A stretch of DNA of 64,000 bases from Daedaleopsis sinensis. Taxonomy: Eukaryota; Basidiomycota; Agaricomycetes; Polyporales; Polyporaceae. Made by a program: the position numbers and the translations under genes. Under the pieces are notes generated by a model. It saw only the letters and a list, made by a program, of their open reading frames with translations. It was not told the origin of the DNA and ran no database searches. Positions 22,267 to 31,502 of the stretch are shown piece after piece; position 1 is the first letter of the stretch, and each line of letters begins with the position of its first letter. The stretch spans positions 2,790,001 to 2,854,000 of the forward strand of contig CM066307.1 in the NCBI GenBank assembly GCA_033807695.1. Reading direction: 5' to 3'.

Positions 22267-22465
22267 GCACCTCCCGCTGCGCCTCCTGCGCCTCCTGCGC
22301 CTCCTGCACCTCCTGCGCGCGCTGCGCCAGCTCCTCCGCCTGACCCAGCTCCCCTCGCTCGCCCATCTGCGCACAAGCAAGCTGACGTTCATGGCGGCTT
22401 CAGGCCCTACCCTGCGCTCGCTCGCAAGCTCCCCTCTCGCTCGACGCGCTACAACGGCTCGCTGA
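22034..22465 (+). CDS. Chimeric ORF: Myb/SANT domain fused to out-of-frame Copia sequence
   Basis: The first 77 codons or so (22034-22266) are the start of the Harbinger Myb/SANT-like protein, with the Trp and acidic residues of the domain ('AQWSIADEKALILFLI', 'GPKDW'). The join then carries the reading frame into the Pro-rich linker of Copia pol in a different frame, giving a tail of repeated Leu-Leu-Arg units, and it stops at 22463-22465. Length is 143 residues with no intron. It keeps the whole upstream region of the Myb gene, so it may be transcribed. It is a product of the tandem duplication; a function is not implied. Confidence 0.5.
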   Translation: MAKSTTTAPNGVANPSKSAKSGKKITAQWSIADEKALILFLIKQKAEGGDGGNFKKATFQRAAEVLAKEKYKGGPKDWHLPLRLLRLLRLLHLLRALRQLLRLTQLPSLAHLRTSKLTFMAASGPTLRSLASSPLARRATTAR

Positions 22466-24443
22466 ACAACCAGGAACTCGAACGCCAGAACCAGGTCCCC
22501 CAACGTCTTTGCATCGCTTCACAGTCTCCTGCGTCGACGCCTGAGCCCTCCGAGCGAGACAACACTCCGCAGCCGCACTCTCCTTCACCCGATCCTCTTG
22601 CTTCTGAGCCTCTCGATCCAGCTCCTCCCCCTGCGCCTGCGCGTAGAGCCCCAGCTCGTCCTCCTACTCCGACGTCCTCTGATGACGAACTAGACCTCCT
22701 GTCTGGTGACCACGAGGATGTTTTCGCGTGCTCGTTCGCTGCAATGCTCGCTGGCATCGATGACGTCTACACGGAGCAGCACGACGACTTCCTCTCGCAT
22801 GACGACGCACTGGCCTTCGCTTTCGAGTGCTGCATCGAGCATGTGTCGAAAGCAGAGCAGGAACACCTCGGGGAGCCTCGCTCCATGTCCGACGTCATGT
22901 GTCTGCCCCCGGACGAGCAGGACAAGTGGCTGAAGGCTGCCCAGGACGAGATCCAGTCGCTCGTTGAGAACGGGACGTTCCAGCTCGTGCAGCTGCCCCC
23001 TGGTCGGAAAGCCATTGGCTCTCGCTGGGTCTTTCGGGTCAAGCGCACCGCAGACGGTTCAATCGAGCGTTACAAGGGCCGTCTCGTCGCGAAGGGTTTC
23101 GGACAGTGCCCTGGCTTCGACTACAACGAGACCTTTGCTCTGACACCCAAGTGGGCCTCCATTCGCGCGATCCTTGCTATTGCTGCGTTGGAGGACCTCG
23201 AGCTCGAGTCTGTGGACATCTCTTCTGCATACCTGAACGGCGAGCTGCAGGAAGAGGTCTACATGCAGCAGCCTGATGGTTTTGTCGAGAAGTCCCCCGA
23301 GTGGGTGTGGCGTCTGCGCAAGTCGCTCTACGGCCTCAAGCAGGCTGGTCGCTGCTGGCACAAGAAGCTCCACGAGGTGCTCACAGAGATCGGCTTCACT
23401 CGCCTTGTCTGCGAGCACAGTGTCTGGGTCTACGTGCGAGACGGAGTGCGGATGTTTGTCCCAGTCTTTGTGGACGACATCACCATTGCAGGGAAGTCCA
23501 AGACCGCTATCCAGCGCGTTAAGGATGACCTCAGTGCGCGCTTCAAGCTCCGTGACCTTGGGCCGACGTCCTGGCTGCTCGGTGTCAAGATTGAACGCGA
23601 CCGGTCGAAGCGCTCTCTCTCCATCTCGCAGCGCCAGTACGCTCTCGATATCCTCGAACGTTATGGCTTCGCAGACTGCGATCCTGTTGGCACACCGATG
23701 GACCCCGGCCTCCGCCTCAGCGCAGAGATGGCTCCCTCCGCTCCTGCGGACATGCGCGCGATGCAGGACATCCCCTACAACCAAGCAGTTGGCTCCCTCT
23801 TCTACCTCGCTGTCGCAACGCGTCCAGACATCGCACGCACTGTTGGCAACCTCTCTCGCTTTTCGAAGAACCCTGGCATGACACACTGGAAGGCGGTCAA
23901 GCACCTCTTCCGGTATATCAAGGGGACACTCGATTACAAGCTCACCTACTCTCCGTCGCCCGAGAGCGAGCTCTTCACCTCCTACACCGACGCAGACCAC
24001 GCTGGCTGCCCTGACACTGGCCGCTCCACCTCTGGCTATGTGATCAAGATGGGCACTGGTGCAATTTCCTGGTCCAGCCGCCTGCAGACGATTGTCGCGC
24101 TGTCTACCACGGAGGCGGAGTTTGTCGCTGCAGTTGCTGCTGGCCAGGAGGTGCTCTGGCTGCGCAATCTCCTCACGGAGTTTGGGTACGATGTCTCTGC
24201 TGCGTCGAAGCTGCAGATTGACAATCTCTCTGCACTCTCTGTTGCGAAAAACCAACCTGGAGCATCATGGTCGCATGAAGCACCTTGATTTGCGCTTCTA
24301 CTGGCTTCGGGATGAAGTAGCGAAGGGGCGCATTGAGATTGTGCATCTGCGCACGTCGGACATGCCGGCAGACATCCTCACGAAGTCTCTGCCCAAGCCC
24401 AAAGTGTTGGACATGGTGAGGATGCTCGGATTGCAGACTTGAC
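22267..24443 (+). pseudogene. Copia pol 3' part, copy 2
   Basis: Starts inside the Pro-rich linker and carries complete reverse transcriptase and RNase H regions. Here the catalytic motif is intact, Phe-Val-Asp-Asp (23467-23478). The 4-bp insertion that shifts the RNase H frame near 24254 is shared with copy 1, showing that both come from one already damaged element and not from two retrotransposition events. The protease and integrase parts are absent. Confidence 0.9.
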
Positions 24444-24457
24444 GGGTCAGGGGGGTG

Positions 24458-24858
24458 TGTTGAACTCGGTGCGATAACTCTCGTTCTAGTGCCCCGTTCA
24501 AGCCGCACTTTTTACTGTAGGTTACTTACCATGCATTCCACTGACGCTCGCATTGCGGTGTCGGCGCCATTGCGTCGTCTGGAGTTATCGGACTTTTGTG
24601 TTGCCTTGTTTATCTTTTCAGCACCGCATTTTCTCCCAGTGCTTCTTTTGTTGATTTTCAGCGCTGGGTGGCTGTGGAACTGTACAGGTCTTTCCCACGG
24701 GCTAGCGCACACGTAGATAGACCGTTGTGTCGAGCTCTGGAGTCCTTAGACTTCACAGAGCTCGACTTAGGTGTGTATCTTCGTTATATCTTCAATATAG
24801 ACTTCACAGAGCTCGACTTAGGCCATTGTGATCGCTCTGAGGCCCGCTGCAGCCAACA
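24458..24858 (+). repeat. Copia LTR, 401 bp (copy 2)
   Basis: Duplicate of the LTR at 20432-20832, flanked on the right by GAGGC and gag on the minus strand. Confidence 0.9.
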
Positions 24859-25499
24859 GAGGCGGCGTTGGAGAGGACGGGAGTCAAGGAGGACTGTCCC
24901 GGTTGGTTTTCGAGCGCGATGAACGCGTCCTGCAACTTCTCCCAGGTCAGGGAGTCGTCGAGGAGCAGTGTTTGCCTCAGAGCAGCGTACTCTGCAGGCA
25001 TCGCACAGATGAGAGTCATCAGGACGAGCTCATCGTCGGGTTGTGCAATGCCAAACCCCGGGGGTCGAAGGGACTTCATGTCGGACTTCAACTGCAAAGC
25101 CCGGGTGGTGAGGGAGGATAGGGATTCGTCGTCGGCCTTTTGGAGGCTCAGGAGCGCGTTGTAGGTGTTAAAACGCGTACCTGGACGTTTCTGCATGTGC
25201 ACGGCCTCCAACTTCACCCACATCGCCGCAGGATCGTCCCGAATGGACTCCAGATGCGTGTGCTGCTCCCTCTCCACGCAACCCCAGATCTCCCCTGCTG
25301 CCAGGTCCACCTTGTTGTCGAAATCGCGCAGATCGCGACGTTCTCCAGCGTCCAGAGGCGGAACGAACGAAGGCCTGGTCTCAGTGCCTTGCACGATGCG
25401 AAGACAACCAAGAGTGCGAAGCCTAGCCTCCATGTCGAGCTTCCATGACTGAAAGTTGCGATTGGAGAGCTTGGCGAAGGTCGGGACGCTCGGCGACAT
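24859..25499 (-). pseudogene. Copia gag N-terminal part, copy 2
   Basis: Same as 20833-21473, with start codon at 25497-25499 and about 213 codons before the LTR. This is the copy next to the primer-binding site and terminal LTR, so it marks the original 5' end of the minus-strand Copia element. Confidence 0.85.
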
Positions 25500-25713
25500 A
25501 GTCGAGGGTGAATGACGTGGCGGGAGAACGGTGGGCAAAAGCGCGAGTCGAACGGAGCGAGCAGCGGCGAGTTATCGCGAAAGGATGCGAGGGATGCGAG
25601 GAGGAGAGATCCCGAGAGGATAGAGGTCAAGCAGAGCGAAAAGCGAGGAGACTGGGACCAGAATGGGTCCAGGAGAGCGATGGACAGGCAGGGAGGACGT
25701 CTAGAGGCTGTCA

Positions 25714-25732
25714 GAGCACAGGGCTCATAACC
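25714..25732 (-). promoter_or_regulatory. Copia primer-binding site (methionine tRNA anticodon-loop type)
   Basis: Directly inside the terminal LTR, the + strand reads GAGCACAGGGCTCATAACC, which is the D-stem to anticodon-loop part of an initiator-type methionine tRNA (CAT anticodon). The minus strand is therefore complementary to an internal tRNA segment and not to a tRNA 3' end. Drosophila copia is known to prime from a cleaved 5' half of initiator tRNA-Met in this way. A copy lies at 21688-21706. Confidence 0.7.
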
Positions 25733-26059
25733 TGTTGGCTGCAGCGGGCCTCAGAGCGATCACAATGGCCTAAGTCGAGCTCTGTGAAGTCTTTATTGAA
25801 GATATAACAAAGATACACACCTAAGAGCCCGTTCGGATACCGGGTTCTGAGCCTGAATCCGGGTTCTCACCGGATTCTGAAAATATCTTCCAAGACGGGC
25901 GTTAATGTGACTGATGTATTATATAATGTGTGACATTAACGCCGAAATCCAGCGCCTCTGTGTGCGTCTGCGATCCGTTGGCTTCCCCGTCCCCGTTTGC
26001 CCTACGTTTGTGCTTCCCTGGTGCTTCCCTGCCATCCCTGACTGCTTCTTCTGCCCGCA

Positions 26060-27252
26060 ATGGCAAAATCGACTACCACAGCCCCTAATGGGGTAGCAAA
26101 TCCTTCCAAATCCGCCAAATCCGGCAAGAAAATCACGGCTCAATGGTCTATTGCAGATGAGAAGGCCCTGATCCTTTTCCTCATCAAGCAGAAGGCTGAG
26201 GGAGGAGATGGGGGGAACTTCAAGAAGGCTACCTTCCAGAGAGCTGCTGAGGTGCTTGCCAAAGAGAAGTACAAGGGGGGTCCAAAGGACTGGCAGTCTT
26301 GCAAGAACAAATGGTCCAAGGTGAGTTTATATATTTTATCTCTCCCTCTTCCCCATCTACAAGTCTATATGTTGGATGCAGCTCCGCAGTCAGTTCTGGG
26401 CAGTGCAGGACTTGAAGGAGGCCTCGGGGTTTTCGTATGATGACAAAGACGGTGCGGGGATCACTGCAGATAGTGAAGGTGTGTGGGTGGAATATCTCAA
26501 GGTATGTGCTGTACTGTTGTCCCCCTGTTCCTTCATTTATGGGCATTCAAGAGCCACAAAAATGCGAAGCCATTCAGAAACAAAGGCTTTCCCCACTATG
26601 ATACTATGCTCTTGCTCATGCCAAGCAAGGCCAAAGGAACGTACGTGTTTTGTGCGGGTCAGGACGGAGCACCTCAGGCAGTGGAGGAGAGCACGGACGA
26701 TGAAGACGAGGAGGACGAGCTGCTCAATGACGGTGATGATGGGAAGGAGTCAGAGGAGGACTTGAAGGATGGGGAGGATGATGAGGACGAGGGCGATGAT
26801 GGTGACGATGATGAGACTTCGTTCCTGGTGCGTACATGCCTTTATTTTCTCTACATGTTGCCCCAACTGGCATATAGAATACTCCCACTCCCGCTGTCAC
26901 CCCGAAGCGCAAGTCTTCAGCCACAGGGGAGGGGAGTATCAAGAAGCCTCGTCTGTCTCAAGGTGCGCAGGCGATCAACTTGGTGTCAGAGCAACTTGGA
27001 GACTTCAAAGACATCATGCGGGATTTGGTATCTCTCGAGAAGGGTCAACCAACACTCCCCACCATGCCCTCCACCCCACAGCGCAGGCGGGCCACTATTG
27101 AGCGTGCACAGGAGTTGGAGACTCATTTATCGGACCATGAACTTGTCCGGTTGATCAAGGTCTTTGAAGGTAGTCCTTCAGCGGCTGATGCGTACATGGT
27201 TTTGAAGTGTGAAGGGCTTCACAAGCTGTGGATTGGAGAAACTATTGCATAG
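26060..27252 (+). CDS. Harbinger Myb/SANT-like DNA-binding protein
   Basis: Four exons, 26060-26320, 26382-26501, 26552-26827 and 26878-27252, join in frame over introns of 50-61 nt and give 343 residues. Residues about 25-135 form a Myb/SANT-like domain ('AQWSIADEKALILFLI', 'DWQSCKNKWSK', 'SQFWAVQDLKEASGF') like the second protein of PIF/Harbinger transposons. In that family the partner binds element DNA and helps bring the transposase to the nucleus and the ends. 'GFPHYDTMLLLM' and a long acidic stretch (Asp/Glu, residues about 170-215) follow, then a basic nuclear-signal-like patch ('TPKRKS') and a helical C-terminus. No stop or frameshift is seen, so unlike the transposase this gene looks intact. 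Its start is duplicated in the first unit. Confidence 0.85.
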
Positions 27253-27278
27253 TATCACTGTGTTGTTTGTATCAAGTA

Positions 27279-28561
27279 TTATCCAACTACCTTTCCCCGT
27301 GCCCGCAACTCCCGTTGATAATCACGCCACATTTCCTCTGCCACCTTATCTCTAAACTCCTTTGCGCGCCGCTTCTCTGGATTTGCTGGACCGTTGCCTA
27401 GCTTTTTGCGGCAACCAGGTGAGGGATCAACGGTGTTGGCGAAGTCTTTGATTTCACCTGCATCGTGGATGCGGATGAAGTTGTGGATAGCGCAGAGGGC
27501 GGGGAGAATGCGAGCCTGCACGTCCATCCCAAACTCACTTGCGATGACGAGGATCTTGAAGCGGTGCTTGAGCACCCCAAAAATGTGCTCAACCACATTT
27601 CGTGCTTGGACATGACAGAGGTTGTACAACTTTTGTGCGTTGGCAGGGCTACATCATAATTAGTGAGGTGCATGAAGAAAATATTCTGAGCAACCTACCG
27701 CACTGCTGCCCTGCCCCACTTCGCCAGATGATAGCATACTCCGCAGTATGGGACCAGAAGCACATCACAGGCAGGGAAACCCGCATCTCCAAGATAGATC
27801 TTGCCTTCTGGGACTGGGAGACAAGTCTGGCGAGCATCCGCAAACAGAGCTGCATCTGCAACGGAACCTTCCCAACCCCCGAGGATGTGCTGAAAGCGAA
27901 GGTCGAAAGAACAACATGCCAAGCAGTTCAGTGAGACGCCACCCTTCCGGTTGCGTGCGGCTGGGCGGTCCTCTGCTGGAGGAGCGCAAGCAATGTGTGT
28001 GCCGTCCATTGCCCCGACAACATTCTTGAAAAAGAGGAGTTGGATCGTCGGCAGTGGGAAGGTGGACATAACGATTGTAAAAGGATGGAGAGGAGAGCAT
28101 ATTGAGCACTTTCTTGAAATACCTGGATGCATGCCTATCAGCACGTGAGAGTACCTACATGTCAATGAGAACACTCCCCTGGCAACTGTTCATTTTGACC
28201 GCTGAAAGCGCTCTCCCACATGGCGAACAGACATACCAGTCACACACATGTAGAGGAAAATTGCCACCTGTTCCTCGAGGGACACAAATCGAGAGTCGGA
28301 ACTACCGAGATCCCGAAGAACCTCAATGAGGTTGGTGAAAACGTCCTTGCTAACACCTAGCTCGGTCTTGATACGATCGTCGTGACCGTTTCGCAGCTCT
28401 TCAAGCCACTGTGCACCAGTCAGAGCCGAAGTATGGTATGGTGTCTTGTTGTAGTGGGTTTTGGCATATAGAGAGACTACTTTTCGTACTGAAGTGATCA
28501 TATGTGCTGCCAAGTATGCATATATGCGGAGTCTGCGGCGGGGAGGACGGTCGGGAGGCAT
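27279..28561 (-). pseudogene. Harbinger DDE transposase (HARBI1-like), frameshifted
   Basis: The minus-strand start at 28561 gives a helix-rich N-terminus ('LGVSKDVFTNLIEVLRDLG', 'VAIFLYMCVTGMSVRHVGERF'), then a spliced region. The catalytic core is 'GAMDGTHIACAPP' (Asp near 28004), 'GSVADAALF', 'YLGDAGFPACDVLLVPY' (Asp near 27786), and after an intron at 27649-27698 'ARNVVEHIFGVLKHRFK' (Glu near 27589). This is the DDE_Tnp_4 layout of PIF/Harbinger. A break lies near 28040-28060, where 'YNRYVHLPTADDPTP' runs in one frame and 'FFKNVVGAMDG' in the next; residues usual between them are missing, so a small deletion with frameshift is likely. The element would depend on another copy for transposition. 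Confidence 0.85.
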
Positions 28562-29081
28562 GGTGGAAGCAGAAAACGAAGAAATATATTTTAGGCGCCC
28601 GTTGCTGGTGTCTGTAGCCGGTGCCAGCGCTCTGCAACGTGACTAGCTGCCCGGGCGACCCGGGCGCTCCGGAATTAGCGCCCTGATTTTGTCACGCGGA
28701 TGATAGTTTGAGAATCCGGTGGAAACCCGGATTCAGGCTTAGAACCTGGTATCCGAACAGGCTCTAAGTCGAGCTCTGTGAAGTCTAAGGACTCCAGAGC
28801 TCGACACAACGGTCTATCTACGTGTGCGCTAGCCCGTGGGAAAGACCTGTACAGTTCTACAGCCACCCAGCGCTGAAAATCAACAAAAGAAGTGCTGGGG
28901 GAAAATGCGGTGCTGAAAAGATAAACAAGGCAACACAAAAGTCCGACAACTCCGGACGACGCAATGGCACCGACACCGCAATGCGAGCGTCAGTGGAATG
29001 CATGGTAAGTAACCTACAGTAAAAAGTGCGGCTTGAACGGGGCACTAGAACAAGAGTTATCGCACCGAGTTCAACATTTCC

Positions 29082-30010
29082 TCTGCACCGGAAGGTGGAT
29101 GAATGGGCTGAGGCGCCGGGGCTATTGGGCTACATCAGTTGGGGGTGTCACCAGAGGTTGCAAACCTTACATACCAGCAGCAGCATGTTCGGCCATAGTT
29201 CAGGATACAGGAAATGCTGGGTGAGCAGTAGCGGGGTGAGTAAGAGGTGGAGGCGGGGCCAAGAAAGGTGTCTGCTGCAAAGTTACCTATATCAAAGTCT
29301 TATCAATGTCGGGCGGTTGCTGAAACAAGACTATGTCAGCAGCGGTAAAGCTGTCTCACTAGTCCAATATCGAACCAGTACTTGTTTTTTGTCTGTAAGG
29401 CACGATTGGCTAGGCAGATAGTCAGGTGATTGAAGTCCACCCCTGATTTCGTCGACAGACTTCAGCATCGACAATATCCGGTGTGGACGTCACGGGGTCG
29501 GGACCCGGTACTTACTATCTTGCTTATCTATACTGCCACTACTACCTAGTGAAGCTGATATTGAATATACAGCCTACCTTCTAGCAGTCGTAGAGAGCTC
29601 TTGGTGTTGTATAAGCTGCTGTATTCAGATCCAGTTGCATAGATTGAACATATCAGGTCATAGTGTACATAGTATTCTACACGAACACCCTCTGCTTGGG
29701 CATACTCACAGCAACAGACTTGAACATGTATCAGCTGCTGTGCAGTTATCATTCACAGACCCAGCATACCGCGGTCCATGAACAGCATCTGCACAGCAGC
29801 CCATACTTGTGGAGAGACCGGGGAAGTGGGCGACACTTGCAGAGGGACAGGGGACAGCAGAATGGGGGGCGAGACTTGCAGAGAGGCCGGAGAGATAGTA
29901 ACAAACAAGAAACTTACCTGCTTGTACCGTTCTGACCTTACTGTGCTCCCACGTCCTTAATCAACAGCGCTCCGGGTTGAAGCCGTCAGGACGGAACAGG
30001 ATGTTGGGTG
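29082..30010. other. Right flank of the composite element
   Basis: The first bases continue the minus-strand frame of the interrupted gene ('IHPPSGAEE' just left of the TTTCC repeat) for about 50 bp, up to a stop or acceptor near 29137. Beyond that I see no gene to 30010. The upstream exons of the interrupted gene may lie here unrecognised. Confidence 0.35.
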
Positions 30011-30019
30011 CGGAGTCGC

Positions 30020-30960
30020 GGTGAGGACAATGGTGGCGGCGAGGACAATGGTAGCAGCAAAGGCGGAGCTTGGGTTGTGGACCAGGTCGGCGATCGGGTC
30101 AGGGGCAGAGTCAGAGACAAGGATGGCAGCGGCAGTGAGGAGGACAGTGGCGAGGATGAGGACGGTGGCAAGGACAAGGATGAGGCCAGCGAGGAGGACG
30201 GTGGCAAGGACAAGGATGGGCACAAGGACGAGGACAGCGGCAACGACGAGGCGATGGCGACGATGGCAACGGGGAGGACAAGGCGGCAGCGAGGACGACG
30301 ACGGCAGCGAGGATGATGGCGAGGAGGAGGAGGTGTCGATGCTCGGGCCGTTTAACGCACCCGAGGCTGAGGGAGGAGGAGGTGGTGGTGGTAGAAGAAG
30401 AAGAGAGGCAGCTGACTTAGTCGCTGAAGTCCAGCCAGCCACATGGCTGCCACGTGCTTGGGGAGCTTGGGGAGCTCGGACTGGGCACGTGCTTGGGGAC
30501 TCGGGCCTGCACAGCCACAGCCATGTGGGCCGCACATGGCAAGCACGTGGCTGGCTGGACTTCAGCGACTAAGTCAGCCACCTCTCTTGTCCTTCTACCA
30601 CCACCACCACCTCCTCTTCCTTTCCACCTCGGGTGCGTTAAACGGCCTGAGTGTTGATCCCTCCCCCCCCTCGACATCGTCGCCATCGTCGCTGCCATCG
30701 TCCTCACCGCCATCCTTGCCGCTGTCCTTGCCGCCGTTCTTGCCACCGTCCTTGCCGCCGCCACCATCCTTGCCATCCCCGCTGTCCTTACCACCTCGTA
30801 TCCGACTCTGCCCCTGCCCCTGCCTCGACGGCTGCCTCGGCTCACAACCCGAGCTTCTCCCTCGCCGCCACCATTGTCCTCGCCGCCGCCGTCCCCGTCC
30901 TCGCTGCCACTGCCACCGTTTCGACCACCGCCCCGGTTCGACCACTCCTTGACTGCATAC
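30020..30960. repeat. Long imperfect inverted repeat built on a GGACAA/GGATGG minisatellite
   Basis: The left arm (about 30020-30455) and right arm (about 30520-30960) are complementary along most of their length, including CCGTTTAACGCACCCGAGG near 30347 and its complement CCTCGGGTGCGTTAAACGG near 30627. GACTTAGTCGCTGAAGTCC on the left is matched on the right around 30555-30580. The outer parts are irregular hexamer and 9-mer repeats (GAGGAC, GGCAAGGACAAGGAT). Open frames through it are long, repetitive and exist on both strands, so I do not call a gene. A transcript would fold into a hairpin of about 430 bp. Confidence 0.75.
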
Positions 30961-31502
30961 TCGCGCTCTACGGTGTGTATAAACAGCCATAGAACGTGGG
31001 TATAGCTATCTACCCCCACGCTGTACCCATCCGACTTCAAATCTCGGCCCGCTTTCTATTCCTGTCTGCCAGGCTGTCCTTGGACGACGTTTGTTTGGTA
31101 AACATCCAACCGTTAAGTGGGTACCTAGTGTAGTGTTGTAGATACATAGCTTGTGGCAAAATGCGATGGTTTTATAACTAACTAGTAGGTCTAGGCCTTG
31201 AAGCTTGAACACTGCAAGGTAAGGACCCCACAGTATCGATTGCTACCTTATTGACCTGGCACGCTAGATCTTTGAACACACCGAGACCTCGGTAAGTAAT
31301 CTGCAAGGCTACACAGTTGAACATGCACATTCTTGGGTAAGTAACAAAGTAAGTTCGTTTTGAACAACCGAAACATAACTTGAACGACTTAGGTGCTTTG
31401 AACAAACATCCGGCCCTTCTTGTGAGGGTCTTAGAGACTCGTATTCGAGGATTAGATTGATCTTACCACCGTTTCAATAGATCAATTCTGCATTAAATTG
31501 TA
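30961..31502. other. Intergenic stretch upstream of the 31.5-kb gene
   Basis: No gene recognised. It should contain the promoter of the gene starting at 31503; no clear TATA box. Confidence 0.35.

Larger units (their letters stand above)
22267..26292. repeat. Tandem duplication, second unit (4,026 bp)
   Basis: Second copy of 18241-22266. I find six single-base differences: 19321/23347, 19359/23385, 19395/23421, 19450/23476, 19514/23540 and 20232/24258, all transitions. The near identity means the duplication is very young, or that the assembly repeated the segment. Confidence 0.9.
25825..28764. mobile_element. PIF/Harbinger DNA transposon, 2,940 bp
   Basis: The terminal inverted repeats begin GAGCCCGTTCGGATAC on the left and GAGCCTGTTCGGATAC on the right, and match over about 65 bp with roughly nine differences. 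A 3-bp target duplication TAA lies at 25822-25824 and 28765-28767, the standard for PIF/Harbinger. It carries both expected genes, a Myb/SANT-like protein on + and a DDE transposase on -. A hairpin (GGCGTTAATGT and its complement) lies near 25900-25943. Confidence 0.92.
16115..29076. mobile_element. Composite Ty1/Copia element, rearranged and duplicated
   Basis: The outer ends are two copies of one LTR (TGTTGGC...TTCAACA as read on +), flanked by the 5-bp direct repeat TTTCC at 16110-16114 and 29077-29081. Inside, in order, are: inverted LTR (16115-16501), pol on + (16502-20417), LTR on + (20432-20832), gag on - (20833-21473), a partial LTR, a Harbinger fragment, a second partial pol, LTR and gag, then the terminal LTR split by a complete Harbinger element. 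GCCTC at 16502-16506 and its complement GAGGC at 20833-20837 mark the spot between gag and pol where an extra LTR had inserted. The order is explained by a minus-strand Copia, a nested LTR in reverse orientation, inversion of pol between the two opposed LTRs, a Harbinger insertion and a tandem duplication. Confidence 0.85.
25733..29076 (-). repeat. Terminal Copia LTR, split by the Harbinger element
   Basis: The LTR pieces are 25733-25824 and 28768-29076, together 401 bp, the same length as the intact LTR when one TAA is counted. The right piece ends TTCAACA before TTTCC. It is the 5' LTR of the original minus-strand element. Confidence 0.85.

Noticed and set aside
19321..24258. RIP-like mutation as the cause of the unit differences
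   Set aside because: Only six changes, in both copies and both directions, at CpG sites; far too few and not the biased pattern expected from repeat-induced point mutation.
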